A DNA stretch of 38,832 bases, taken from positions 1 through 38,832 of the forward strand of contig CANQTA010000010.1 in NCBI GenBank assembly GCA_947626655.1, written 5' to 3'. Of the stretch, positions 1 through 8,821 are shown piece by piece (position 1 is the stretch's first letter; every line of letters begins with the position of its first letter). The translations under genes were made by a program, and so were the position numbers. This DNA comes from an uncultured Bacilli bacterium (lineage in GTDB: Bacteria; Bacillota_I; Bacilli_A; RF39; UBA660). A model generated the notes under the pieces. The model was not told the origin of the DNA. It was given only the letters and a program-made list of their open reading frames with translations, and made no database searches.

Positions 1-4
1 TTGT

Positions 5-40
5 ACAAAAAAACCCAAGATTTTCTTGGAGTTTTTTTGT
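5..40. terminator. Rho-independent terminator hairpin
   Basis: acaaaaaaacccaaga-ttt-tcttggagtttttttgt: near-perfect inverted repeat with A/T tails on both sides. Confidence 0.8.
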
Positions 41-89
41 GGTTAGGTTGCGGACATAGTTCGCGGTATGTTATAATCATTATACTAGG

Positions 90-1712
90 GTGATACAAAT
101 GGAGTTAGTTTATATTTTTGGACATAAAAATCCTGATACTGATAGTGTATGTAGTGCGATTGGTTTATCTTATTTACGAAATCAATTAGGAGATAATACT
201 GAGGCAAGAATATTATCAGATATAAATGAAGAAACAAAATATGTTTTGAAAAAATTTAAAGTTGCAGTACCAAAAATTTTAAATGATGTTAAATTACAAA
301 TAAAAGATGTTAATTATCATAAAGATTTTAAAGTAAGTAATAAAGAATCAGTATATCAAGCTTTCTTTAAAATGCAAAATATTGATATGAGTACTATTCC
401 GGTAGTTGATAAAGATGATAACTTCTTAGGAGCTTTTGCGATGAAGGATATTGCTAAAAATGAAATATTGGGAGATAACAAAATTTTAAAGACTAATTTT
501 CAGCATATTTTAGAGGTTATCGATGGCAAAGAAATATTAAATTTTCAGGAAGAAATTATGGGTGAGATAACTAATGTTGGAATAAGTAGTACGGCTTTGC
601 ATAATAGTGATATATTAAATAAAAATACGATTTTAATCGTGGGAGATCGTCATTCAGTTATTGAAGATGCAGTTAAAATTGGGGTTAAATTAATTGTCGT
701 GACTTCCGGAAATAAAATTAAAGAAGAACATATCGAAATAGCTAAAAAAAATTCAGTTAATGTTATTTATACTAATAAATCTTCTTATGAAACTTTATTA
801 AAAATTGGTTTTTCTAATTATATAGAAAATTATCGTTATACGAAAGATTTAGTAACTGTTAATGAAAGTTTAGATATAACTGATTTCAATGATATAATTA
901 ACAAAACAAGACACAGCTATTATCCGGTTATCGATAAAAATAAAAAATGTTTGGGACTTATTAAATTGTCAGATTTAAGAGATATTAATCCGAAAAAAGT
1001 TATTTTGGTCGATCATAATGAAATGAGTCAAAGTGTTGAAGGATTAGATGAAGCTAAAATATTAGCAATTGTAGACCATCATAAATTAGGAACATTAGGA
1101 ACAATGGAACCTATTAATTTTCGGAATATGACTGTAGGTAGTACTTGTACAATTGTTTATGAATTATTTAAAGAAAATAAAGTACGGATACCAGAAGATA
1201 TTGCTGCATTGTTATTAGCAGGATTAATTTCTGATACACTTTTATTAAAAAGTCCTACAACTACTAAAACTGATGAAGAAGTCCTTAAAAATTTAGTTAG
1301 TATTACTAATATCGATCCAGAAAAATTAGCTATTGAAATGTTCAAAGCTAATGATGCGATTAAATCTAAGTCTTTAAAAGAGATTATTTATACTGATTTT
1401 AAAAGTTTTAATATAGATAAAAAAGTAATTGCGATTTCAGTTATCACTACTTTAAATTCCAAAGCTATTTTAAAACAAAAAAATAGTTATATTAGATATT
1501 TAAATAGAGAGGCTCGTAACAAAGAATATGATATTTTGTTGTTTGTAATTACCGATATTTTTAAAAATGGTTCATATATAATTTATAATGATAATGCAAA
1601 AAATATTTTAGAAGAGGCTTTTAATAGTAAAATAGAACAAGGAAGCTTTTTAAAAGGGATGGTTTCACGAAAGAAACAAATTTTACCAGCAATTATTAAT
1701 GTATTAAGATAA
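90..1712 (+). CDS. ppaC: Manganese-dependent (family II, DHH) inorganic pyrophosphatase with CBS/DRTGG regulatory insert
   Basis: GHKNPDTDSVCSAI, VDHNE, VDHHKLG, GSTCTIVYELF motifs with a CBS-type insertion; GTG at 90 or ATG at 99 as start. Confidence 0.93.
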   Translation: MIQMELVYIFGHKNPDTDSVCSAIGLSYLRNQLGDNTEARILSDINEETKYVLKKFKVAVPKILNDVKLQIKDVNYHKDFKVSNKESVYQAFFKMQNIDMSTIPVVDKDDNFLGAFAMKDIAKNEILGDNKILKTNFQHILEVIDGKEILNFQEEIMGEITNVGISSTALHNSDILNKNTILIVGDRHSVIEDAVKIGVKLIVVTSGNKIKEEHIEIAKKNSVNVIYTNKSSYETLLKIGFSNYIENYRYTKDLVTVNESLDITDFNDIINKTRHSYYPVIDKNKKCLGLIKLSDLRDINPKKVILVDHNEMSQSVEGLDEAKILAIVDHHKLGTLGTMEPINFRNMTVGSTCTIVYELFKENKVRIPEDIAALLLAGLISDTLLLKSPTTTKTDEEVLKNLVSITNIDPEKLAIEMFKANDAIKSKSLKEIIYTDFKSFNIDKKVIAISVITTLNSKAILKQKNSYIRYLNREARNKEYDILLFVITDIFKNGSYIIYNDNAKNILEEAFNSKIEQGSFLKGMVSRKKQILPAIINVLR

Positions 1713-1713
1713 A

Positions 1714-1739
1714 AAAAGGAACGCGAGTAAGTTCCTTTT
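1714..1739 (+). terminator. Rho-independent terminator
   Basis: aaaaggaac-gcgagtaa-gttcctttt directly after the ppaC stop. Confidence 0.85.
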
Positions 1740-1859
1740 AAAATTTGTATAGTGTGAGTTTTTTTAAGTATGTTTTAGTTTATGATTTATTTATCACTCC
1801 TCCTTACATATTAATCTTACTAAATAATTATGTGTATTTTGTGTTAATTAAACGAAATT

Positions 1860-3245
1860 TTAAAGTTTTATGCGAAAATAGAAAGTTGAGCCATGATTTA
1901 TTTTACTAGTAACTCCATATTCAAAATTATGTTTACTAAGAATTTCTTTGACTATGGATAAGCCAAGACCAGTACTAACCACATCCCGTTGGTGATTCTT
2001 ATCATTTTTATAATATTTATCCCAAATGTATGGTAATTCAGCACTTTTTATTCCCTTACCAGTATCAATTATTTCCACTAAATAATCATCAGGCTCTTTA
2101 GTTACTTTAATTTTAACTGTTTTATCTTTGCCGGTATAGTTTATAGCATTATTAATTAAATTATAAATAACTTGATTTATTTTATTCTTATCAGCTTTGA
2201 CAAGCGCTTTTTTTGGTAATTCTAAAATGAAATTATAACTTTCTAAATATTCGATGACGGAATAACGTTTGATAATTTTTTTAATTTCTTTAACTAAATC
2301 ATATTCTTCATAATTATACATATATTTATCATTTTGCACTTTCGATAATTCTAAAATATCATTAACTAAGTTAGTTAGACGATCAGATTCTTCCATAATA
2401 ATATCTAAGTGTTCATTCATTTTTTCAGGATTCTTATAAGAAATATCTTTAATCATTTCAGCATAGGCTTTAATCATAGTTAAAGGAGTTTTTAAATCGT
2501 GTGAAACATTGGCTAATAAATCTCTTTTAATTTCATCACTTTTACTAAGTTCCTTTTGGACCTCTTCTAAAGTTTGCGATAATTCCTCAATTTCTAATAC
2601 CCCGTTTTTAGGAAAAGAAATATTATATTTGCCTTCCCCAATTTTTTTAGCTTTTTGGGTTATTTCTTTAATTGGTTTAGTTATTTTACTAGCAATAAAT
2701 ATTGAGATTATAATAGAACAGATAATTATTAAAATAACAAAATAGATAACTTGATTGCGAAATAATTTAATAAAGGTTGAAACATTTTCAATATTACTAT
2801 AAATAAAAACACTTTTATCATTGGTTTTAAAAGCATATAAAATGCCTTTAGAATTAGTTGAGGGATTTTTAACTCGATAATATTCACTAGTTTCATTGTT
2901 TTGAATAAAATTAATAATGAGATTATTTATTTTGTTATTGCCTTTATTTAAGATACAACCTCTTTGCAAAGTGTTATAATTAAAAGTAACATAATCGCTA
3001 TCGACAACACTTATACATACTTCGTTTTCATAAGCTAATTCCTCTGATAAAATATAAGTATCTTCAGTGGAAGTTTGAAATTCATCAACTATATCATTTA
3101 ATTTGTTTATTTGGTAACTTTTATAAAACACATCAAAAATAACAGATTCTAAAATCCATAGCAAAAGAATAATACCTATATTAAAAAATAATATAAATAT
3201 TAATGTTTTAAATTCAATACCTTTAATTCTTTTCTTTATATTCAA
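1860..3245 (-). CDS. Membrane sensor histidine kinase (HAMP, HisKA, HATPase_c)
   Basis: HAMP after second TM; LLANVSHDLKTPLTMIKAYAEMI H-box; NLINNAINYT N-box; GTGLGLSIVKEI G-box. Confidence 0.95.
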   Translation of the reverse strand: MNIKKRIKGIEFKTLIFILFFNIGIILLLWILESVIFDVFYKSYQINKLNDIVDEFQTSTEDTYILSEELAYENEVCISVVDSDYVTFNYNTLQRGCILNKGNNKINNLIINFIQNNETSEYYRVKNPSTNSKGILYAFKTNDKSVFIYSNIENVSTFIKLFRNQVIYFVILIIICSIIISIFIASKITKPIKEITQKAKKIGEGKYNISFPKNGVLEIEELSQTLEEVQKELSKSDEIKRDLLANVSHDLKTPLTMIKAYAEMIKDISYKNPEKMNEHLDIIMEESDRLTNLVNDILELSKVQNDKYMYNYEEYDLVKEIKKIIKRYSVIEYLESYNFILELPKKALVKADKNKINQVIYNLINNAINYTGKDKTVKIKVTKEPDDYLVEIIDTGKGIKSAELPYIWDKYYKNDKNHQRDVVSTGLGLSIVKEILSKHNFEYGVTSKINHGSTFYFRIKL

Positions 3246-3888
3246 ATTTATAACCCATTCCTCTAACTGTTTTGATTAAATTACGATATTTACCTAATAT
3301 ACGTCTTAAAGTTTTAATGTGAGTATCTACAGTTCGATCATCACCACTATAGTCATACCCCCACAAGTTTATTAATAAATTTTCGCGAGATAGGGCAATG
3401 TTTTTATTATCTATTAGATATTTTAACAAGTCATATTCTTTAGGGGTTAATGTTACTAATTTTTTATCAACATATACTTCATGAGCTAAATTATCTAAAG
3501 TTATTCCCGAGATATTAATAGTATCTTCCGGAATTTTTCTTTTAATAATAGCTTTTACTCTTGCGACTAATTCTTTAGGACTAAAAGGTTTAGTAACATA
3601 ATCATCAATTCCTAAATCAAACCCAATTAATTTATCATATTCCTCACTACGAGCAGAAAGCATAATAAAAGGTATATCATAGATTTTTTTTATTTCCTTA
3701 CAAGCTGTATAGCCATCCATTTTAGGCATCATAATATCCATTATAACTAAGTCAATTTTATGTCTTTTAACAAGATTAATAGCACTAGTACCATCTTCAG
3801 CTTCATAAACTATAAAGTTTTCTAATAATAAATATTCTTTTATTACATCACGGATTAATTTTTCATCATCAACTACTAAAATGTTCAC
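3223..3888 (-). CDS. OmpR-family response regulator
   Basis: NILVVDDEKLIRDVI receiver, MDIMMPKMDG phosphoacceptor, winged-helix C-terminus (LTPKEYDLLKYL...RTVDTHIKTLR); overlaps the kinase gene. Confidence 0.96.
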   Translation of the reverse strand: MNILVVDDEKLIRDVIKEYLLLENFIVYEAEDGTSAINLVKRHKIDLVIMDIMMPKMDGYTACKEIKKIYDIPFIMLSARSEEYDKLIGFDLGIDDYVTKPFSPKELVARVKAIIKRKIPEDTINISGITLDNLAHEVYVDKKLVTLTPKEYDLLKYLIDNKNIALSRENLLINLWGYDYSGDDRTVDTHIKTLRRILGKYRNLIKTVRGMGYKFEYKEKN

Positions 3889-3938
3889 AATCCATCACCT
3901 ATATAGGTATAGTATAACATATTTGTGAAGAATAAATG

Positions 3939-3967
3939 AAAAAAATACAGCTATTCATTAACTGTAT
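3939..3967 (-). terminator. Terminator of the LCP gene, stop codon inside the loop
   Basis: Minus strand ATACAG-ttaatgaatag-CTGTAT-TTTTTT; the TAG stop (3951-3953) lies in the loop. Confidence 0.75.
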
Positions 3968-5765
3968 TAATATAAATTGTTAAACTTTTGATATTGTTAA
4001 GGGAAGAGCCAGCCTTGATATTTTGATAAGAAACTAGGCCAATCGCAATTTCGGGATTATAATAAGAATCTAATTCTGTAACATATTCTTTATTAATAGT
4101 AATATTATTATTATTACCCCAGTCTTCAACTTCAGATACACTTTTACCTATAAAATTAGGAATAACCCCTACATTTTCAGCACCAGTTTTTAATCCTTTA
4201 CCTGCTACTTTTAATTCATAAGGGGTATTAGCATCAAAGGAAAAGTCTTTAATTATTTCTTTATCTTCTATTTCCAAATTACGTTTCATACTTTTAATAA
4301 TATCTTTTAAACTATCTTTATAATATCCTAAAGCTGATGAGTAAGTTCCTCTACCCTCATTATAAACTTGCATATCATAAACTTCGAGATAAGCTTTTTC
4401 AATTACTAAAGCATCACGATCGGAAATAACATTGACAACCATATCTTTTAGAATATTATAACTAGATAATATTTGATTACGTGATAAATTAGTAGTTATA
4501 TTGTTGCTTATAGAAGAAATGATTTCCCGAAAATCAGTAACTGTATTTAAACTAACTAACTTTTTACCAATAGCTTCAACTATTAATTGTTGATTTTGGA
4601 TTCTTTGTAAATCACCAGTTGGTAAGCTATGCCGATGTCTTGCATAAGCTAAGGTTTCTTCACCATTTAAATGTTGAAAACCTTTTTCTAAACAGATTTG
4701 ATTAAAAATATTCCGATTACTATCTTGTTCACAGAATGGATATGTTACTTCAACATCTATTCCTTTTAAAGCTTCTACTAAATCAACCACACCTTTAAAA
4801 TTGATTTTGGCATAATAATCAATATCGATATCAGTTAAATCTTTTATAGTTTTAATGACACAAGATATGCCCCCTACTGTGGAGGAATTAATTTTGGCTG
4901 GATTACCCTTACGACAGGATATAGGAATATATAAGTCTCTAGGAATACTAAATATGGTGGCATTTAAAGTTTTAGGGTTAAAAGTAATCATCATTAAGGT
5001 ATCACCATTAAATGCACTGTTAGTATCAATACCATTTAAGGTTGAATCTACTCCCATTAAAAGAATCGTAAAAGGCTCAGTTAATAACTTATCATTATTA
5101 TTATTAACTATTTCATTTTCTCTTTCAATAGACTTTTTATAAACTATTTTGGTTTCCGAAGCAATTTTTTCATATCCTTCTTCTTTATTAAAATAACTAA
5201 CATAACTGCCTTGAACAAAAGCACCAGTTATTTTATTAGTATATAAAGCATCAATTATTTCTTCATAGGTATCATAATATTCTAGATCATATTGTAATTT
5301 ATGATCTTTAATTATTTCATTAGCTATTACATAGCCTTCAATGTCTTCTTTATTATTAATGATACCAACCGAATCTATACTTTCAGTGTCTTTAAGAGTA
5401 ATTAAATAACCAGTATAAATACTTTTATCACTTTCGCCCATATTACCGATTTCACCATAAATGATGTCAATAAAATAGAAGGTTAATAATAAGATACAAG
5501 ATATAATTATATTGATTATAATAATAATAATATATTTAATTTTATTTTTATTAACAATATAGTGATAAGTTCGCCAGATAAAATAAAAGCCATAAAGATA
5601 GATTAAAAATAAAATGATTATTCGTAAATTTGTTTCAATACCATTTAAATGAAGAAGGGAAATAGTAAATGAGATTGCAGAAACGAAGAAAAGAACTATC
5701 ATTATAAGATAGAATATTAATTTTAATCTATTAGTATAAAATAGTCTTTTAATCTTCCGTATCAA
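3951..5765 (-). CDS. LCP (LytR-CpsA-Psr) family cell-wall protein with extra N-terminal extracytoplasmic domain and PASTA-like C-terminus
   Basis: LLMGVDSTLNG, GDTLMMITFNPKT, SIPRDLYIPI, KINFKGVVDLVEALKGIDVEV, LAYARHRH...GDLQRIQNQQ; C-terminal VIPNFIGKSVSEVEDW PASTA-like. Confidence 0.92.
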   Translation of the reverse strand: MIRKIKRLFYTNRLKLIFYLIMIVLFFVSAISFTISLLHLNGIETNLRIIILFLIYLYGFYFIWRTYHYIVNKNKIKYIIIIIINIIISCILLLTFYFIDIIYGEIGNMGESDKSIYTGYLITLKDTESIDSVGIINNKEDIEGYVIANEIIKDHKLQYDLEYYDTYEEIIDALYTNKITGAFVQGSYVSYFNKEEGYEKIASETKIVYKKSIERENEIVNNNNDKLLTEPFTILLMGVDSTLNGIDTNSAFNGDTLMMITFNPKTLNATIFSIPRDLYIPISCRKGNPAKINSSTVGGISCVIKTIKDLTDIDIDYYAKINFKGVVDLVEALKGIDVEVTYPFCEQDSNRNIFNQICLEKGFQHLNGEETLAYARHRHSLPTGDLQRIQNQQLIVEAIGKKLVSLNTVTDFREIISSISNNITTNLSRNQILSSYNILKDMVVNVISDRDALVIEKAYLEVYDMQVYNEGRGTYSSALGYYKDSLKDIIKSMKRNLEIEDKEIIKDFSFDANTPYELKVAGKGLKTGAENVGVIPNFIGKSVSEVEDWGNNNNITINKEYVTELDSYYNPEIAIGLVSYQNIKAGSSLNNIKSLTIYINTVNE

Positions 5766-6387
5766 CTTTCTCTTCTACTCCTTTATAAGAAACAATATAT
5801 AATTGTTTATCTTTTTTAATTAAAATAATTTCAGCTTTAGTTTGATAACCTAAGTTTTCTTCATATTCCCAGTTTAAAATAATTTTATAAGCATCATATA
5901 GAACTTCTTGGTAGGTATATTGAGTATTTTCTAATGATTCTTGATTAATACTTTTGACTACTGGATAACGCTCATTTGATGTTCTTTTACTGGTTTCAAT
6001 TAAATATTTATATAGGGTATCTTCGACATTTAAACGATAGTTATCGGCAATCTCTGGTAAAACATATTCTAAACCACCAACGTCATATTTATTATTTTTA
6101 TTATCCATAGTAAATAGATCGATAATAAATAATTCACTTAAATAAGTAGCATATAAATCATAATCAATATCTTTTTTACTGAGAAGGTTTTTTAAACTTT
6201 TAAAAGTTTCTTGCATTAAAGTGGTATCACGTTTTTGTAAATGATAGTTATAATTGGCAATTTTATCAATATCTTTTGATATTTTGGGATTACTAGATGG
6301 CTTAAATTCTAAAGTAATTAAGATAGCTACTCCTAGTACGAGAAGAATAAAAATTATTATTAAACAAATTTTAAATGATTTTCGCAT
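5749..6387 (-). CDS. Hypothetical membrane-anchored extracytoplasmic protein
   Basis: One N-terminal TM; 212 aa ORF overlapping the LCP gene and abutting the LtaS-like gene. Confidence 0.75.
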   Translation of the reverse strand: MRKSFKICLIIIFILLVLGVAILITLEFKPSSNPKISKDIDKIANYNYHLQKRDTTLMQETFKSLKNLLSKKDIDYDLYATYLSELFIIDLFTMDNKNNKYDVGGLEYVLPEIADNYRLNVEDTLYKYLIETSKRTSNERYPVVKSINQESLENTQYTYQEVLYDAYKIILNWEYEENLGYQTKAEIILIKKDKQLYIVSYKGVEEKVDTED

Positions 6388-6389
6388 AA

Positions 6390-8396
6390 TTAATCCTCAT
6401 CTTTTCTAGGAGCAAATAAATTATAATTTATTATATCATTGCCTATTTCTAATGCTTTTTCGGTATAAGCTAAATTTTCTTCTAAATATGTATCATCGAA
6501 AACAGCATCCTTTTTTAATATTTTATAGTCACCAGTCGAATTATTGCGATAAATTAAATTAGTTAAGTAATTGCCATTTGGAAAGACAACAATGTTATTA
6601 TCTTTAATATTGAAAATGTCATGACCTAAATGATATTTATTATCTATTCCTAACATATTATATAAAGTAGGGGCAGCATCATACATTCCCATGATTGTTT
6701 TAATTTCACCTTTAAATACTTTTTTTAATTCAGCATTTTTGGTCCATATAATGAGTGGCGTTTTTTTATTTAGATTATGATCATAACTATCGTATTCTTT
6801 ATAAGTTGGATCAGATTCATCTTTTAATTCACCAGTTACATGATCATAATTGTATAAATAATTCATATCTTTATAGCTAATTTTAGCATCATGATCACCG
6901 TAAAAGACAAAGACAGTATTGTTAAAAGCATCACTATTTTTTATTAAATCTATAAATTCTCCTAAGGCTTTATCAGCATAATTACTGCTAACAATATATT
7001 TACCAATATCTCTTTTACATAAATAACATGTACTAGTTTGTTCACCATATTCATTGGTATAGTAATCATTTATATCTAAGGTAAAATTTTGATGTGGAGG
7101 AAATGGAGAGTGATTTGATAAAGTTATAAGAGTTCCAAAATAATTTTCATAAGTATTTTCAATGGTTTCTAATTTACTAACTGCTTGACTAAAGAATAAT
7201 TCATCATTTATTCCTAAGCCAACTTTATCAGGGTTACCATCAATATCATTAAATGTAAAAGTATCTTTATAATACATCCCTTGATAACCTAAATTAGGAT
7301 GAATGTTGACCCGATTCCACATTTCTGAGGAGTTACCATGCATACTAAAGGTGTAGTAACCAGCTTCTTTTAAATTAGTAGCGATAGTATTAAAGGTATT
7401 GTGAGGATGATTGACAAAAACTGTGCCACCAGTTGATGGTAATAAACCAGTTAGCATAATATATTCAGCATCTGAAGAAGTACCAATAGAAATTTGGGGA
7501 TAAAAGTTACTAAAGAACATACCTTCTTTGGCTAAGGCTTTTAAATTTGGAACAACATCTTGACCATTAAATTTTAAATCCATTAAGAAATTTTGCATAC
7601 TTTCCATGTGAATATAGACGATGTTATAACCTTTTAAGATACCACTATAACGATTTTCACCATTATATTTTAAATTTTCCGGGTCATTAAAATATTCTTC
7701 AAATAAGGCTCTAGCCTCTTCTTCACCAAATAAACTGCTAATTTTGGGGACCACTGTTTGATATAAATCTTGAAATTGGTACATAATTATGCCAAAGCGT
7801 TCAACAATATAGGAACGATTCCAATTTTTAGCTAAACGACTATAATCAGAGGCTGTTGCAGTGACAAAAGAATAAATTAAAAAACAAGCGGAAATTAAGA
7901 AAGTTGTAAAAAACATAGTTTTTTTCTTTTCGACTTTGTCTAAAAGATTATAATATGTGGACATTTTTAAATTATTATGAATATAATAAAATATAATTGG
8001 TTGTAAGATATAAATAAAATCAATTATACGTAATTTTACAAATATAGAATCCATTACTGTTTCGGTTTGGGATAAAGTAGAAAATTGGGATAAAGAAGCA
8101 AAACCTTCATAAAAAGTAAAATAAATAGAATTTACTACTTCAATAACCGTAAAAATTATTAACCAAGTAAAGAAATATTTGAATTGGTTATGAGGTTTTA
8201 TTAGATAGCCAAAAGAACCAATCAACAAAGCAAGACCTATATCGACTAATAAAGGTTTATAGGCTAAAGGATGACCTACTGTAGCACCACGCAAGATAGT
8301 CGCACCAGCAATAGCTAGAATAAGATAGGTAAAAAACAAACGATTGGTATAAAGATATTTTACTATTTTTAAGCGTATTTTATTATATATTTTCAT
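6390..8396 (-). CDS. LTA synthase family (sulfatase-fold) membrane protein
   Basis: Multiple N-terminal TMs, then VYIHMESMQNFLM...FFSNFYPQ, TSSDAEYIMLTGLLP, SMHGNSSEMWNR, VFYGDHDAK. Confidence 0.93.
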   Translation of the reverse strand: MKIYNKIRLKIVKYLYTNRLFFTYLILAIAGATILRGATVGHPLAYKPLLVDIGLALLIGSFGYLIKPHNQFKYFFTWLIIFTVIEVVNSIYFTFYEGFASLSQFSTLSQTETVMDSIFVKLRIIDFIYILQPIIFYYIHNNLKMSTYYNLLDKVEKKKTMFFTTFLISACFLIYSFVTATASDYSRLAKNWNRSYIVERFGIIMYQFQDLYQTVVPKISSLFGEEEARALFEEYFNDPENLKYNGENRYSGILKGYNIVYIHMESMQNFLMDLKFNGQDVVPNLKALAKEGMFFSNFYPQISIGTSSDAEYIMLTGLLPSTGGTVFVNHPHNTFNTIATNLKEAGYYTFSMHGNSSEMWNRVNIHPNLGYQGMYYKDTFTFNDIDGNPDKVGLGINDELFFSQAVSKLETIENTYENYFGTLITLSNHSPFPPHQNFTLDINDYYTNEYGEQTSTCYLCKRDIGKYIVSSNYADKALGEFIDLIKNSDAFNNTVFVFYGDHDAKISYKDMNYLYNYDHVTGELKDESDPTYKEYDSYDHNLNKKTPLIIWTKNAELKKVFKGEIKTIMGMYDAAPTLYNMLGIDNKYHLGHDIFNIKDNNIVVFPNGNYLTNLIYRNNSTGDYKILKKDAVFDDTYLEENLAYTEKALEIGNDIINYNLFAPRKDED

Positions 8397-8485
8397 TTAT
8401 AACCTTCTTTACTTAAACTTTTTACAGAAATCATAAATTGTTAATTTACTACTGTCTAATCAAAATTATAACAAATAACCCAAAT

Positions 8486-8507
8486 ATTTGCAATTTATGT
8501 TGCAAAT
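8486..8507. promoter_or_regulatory. Inverted repeat in the ltaS-like / tRNA-Gly divergent intergenic region
   Basis: ATTTGCAA-tttatg-TTGCAAAT perfect 8-bp arms. Confidence 0.4.
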
Positions 8508-8546
8508 TTATTAAAAATTTGATATTATCTATTTGTATTGAAAAAC

Positions 8547-8621
8547 GCAGGTGTAGTACAGCGGTTAGTATGCGACCTTGCCAAGGTTGAGACGGCAGTT
8601 CGATTCTGCTCACTTGCTCCA
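8547..8621 (+). tRNA. tRNA-Gly(GCC)
   Basis: GCAGGTG/CACTTGC acceptor, anticodon loop TTGCCAA, GGTTCGATTC-like T-loop (cagttcgattctg), encoded CCA. Confidence 0.93.
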
Positions 8622-8654
8622 GATTGATAGGAAACTCGGAAAATTCTTCGAGTA
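8615..8654 (+). repeat. Repeat R copy 1 (tRNA 3' end plus trailer)
   Basis: tgctccagattgataggaaactcggaaaattcttcgagta, identical at 24766-24805. Confidence 0.95.
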
Positions 8655-8668
8655 GTAATATACATTAA

Positions 8669-8692
8669 CTAGAAGTACGTTCTAGATTTTTT
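8669..8692 (+). terminator. Terminator of tRNA-Gly(GCC) transcript
   Basis: CTAGAA-gtacg-TTCTAG-aTTTTTTG. Confidence 0.8.
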
Positions 8693-8721
8693 GTTAAAAG
8701 AAATGAATTTGTATTTAGAAG

Positions 8722-8754
8722 AAAAGGACTACGATATTTGATCGTAGCCCTTTT
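8722..8754. terminator. Second terminator-like hairpin
   Basis: AAAAGGaCTACGAT-atttg-ATCGTAGcCCTTTT. Confidence 0.75.
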
Positions 8755-8765
8755 AAAATACTAAA

Positions 8766-8821
8766 TTGTCAATTTAGAAAACACACTTGCATATTGGCAA
8801 CCAATATGCGTGTGTATTTTA
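8766..8821 (-). repeat. Repeat T copy 1 (hairpin; probable terminator of the minus-strand gene)
   Basis: ttgtcaatttagaaaacacacttgcatattggcaaccaatatgcgtgtg; near identical to 24850-24898; CACACttGCATATTGG/CCAATATGCGTGTG stem. Confidence 0.85.

Noticed and set aside
1157-1345. Minus-strand 62-aa ORF
   Set aside because: Shadow ORF inside ppaC
2509-2745. Plus-strand 78-aa ORF
   Set aside because: Antisense to the histidine kinase, no RBS or family signal
4855-5142. Plus-strand 95-aa ORF
   Set aside because: Antisense to the LCP gene
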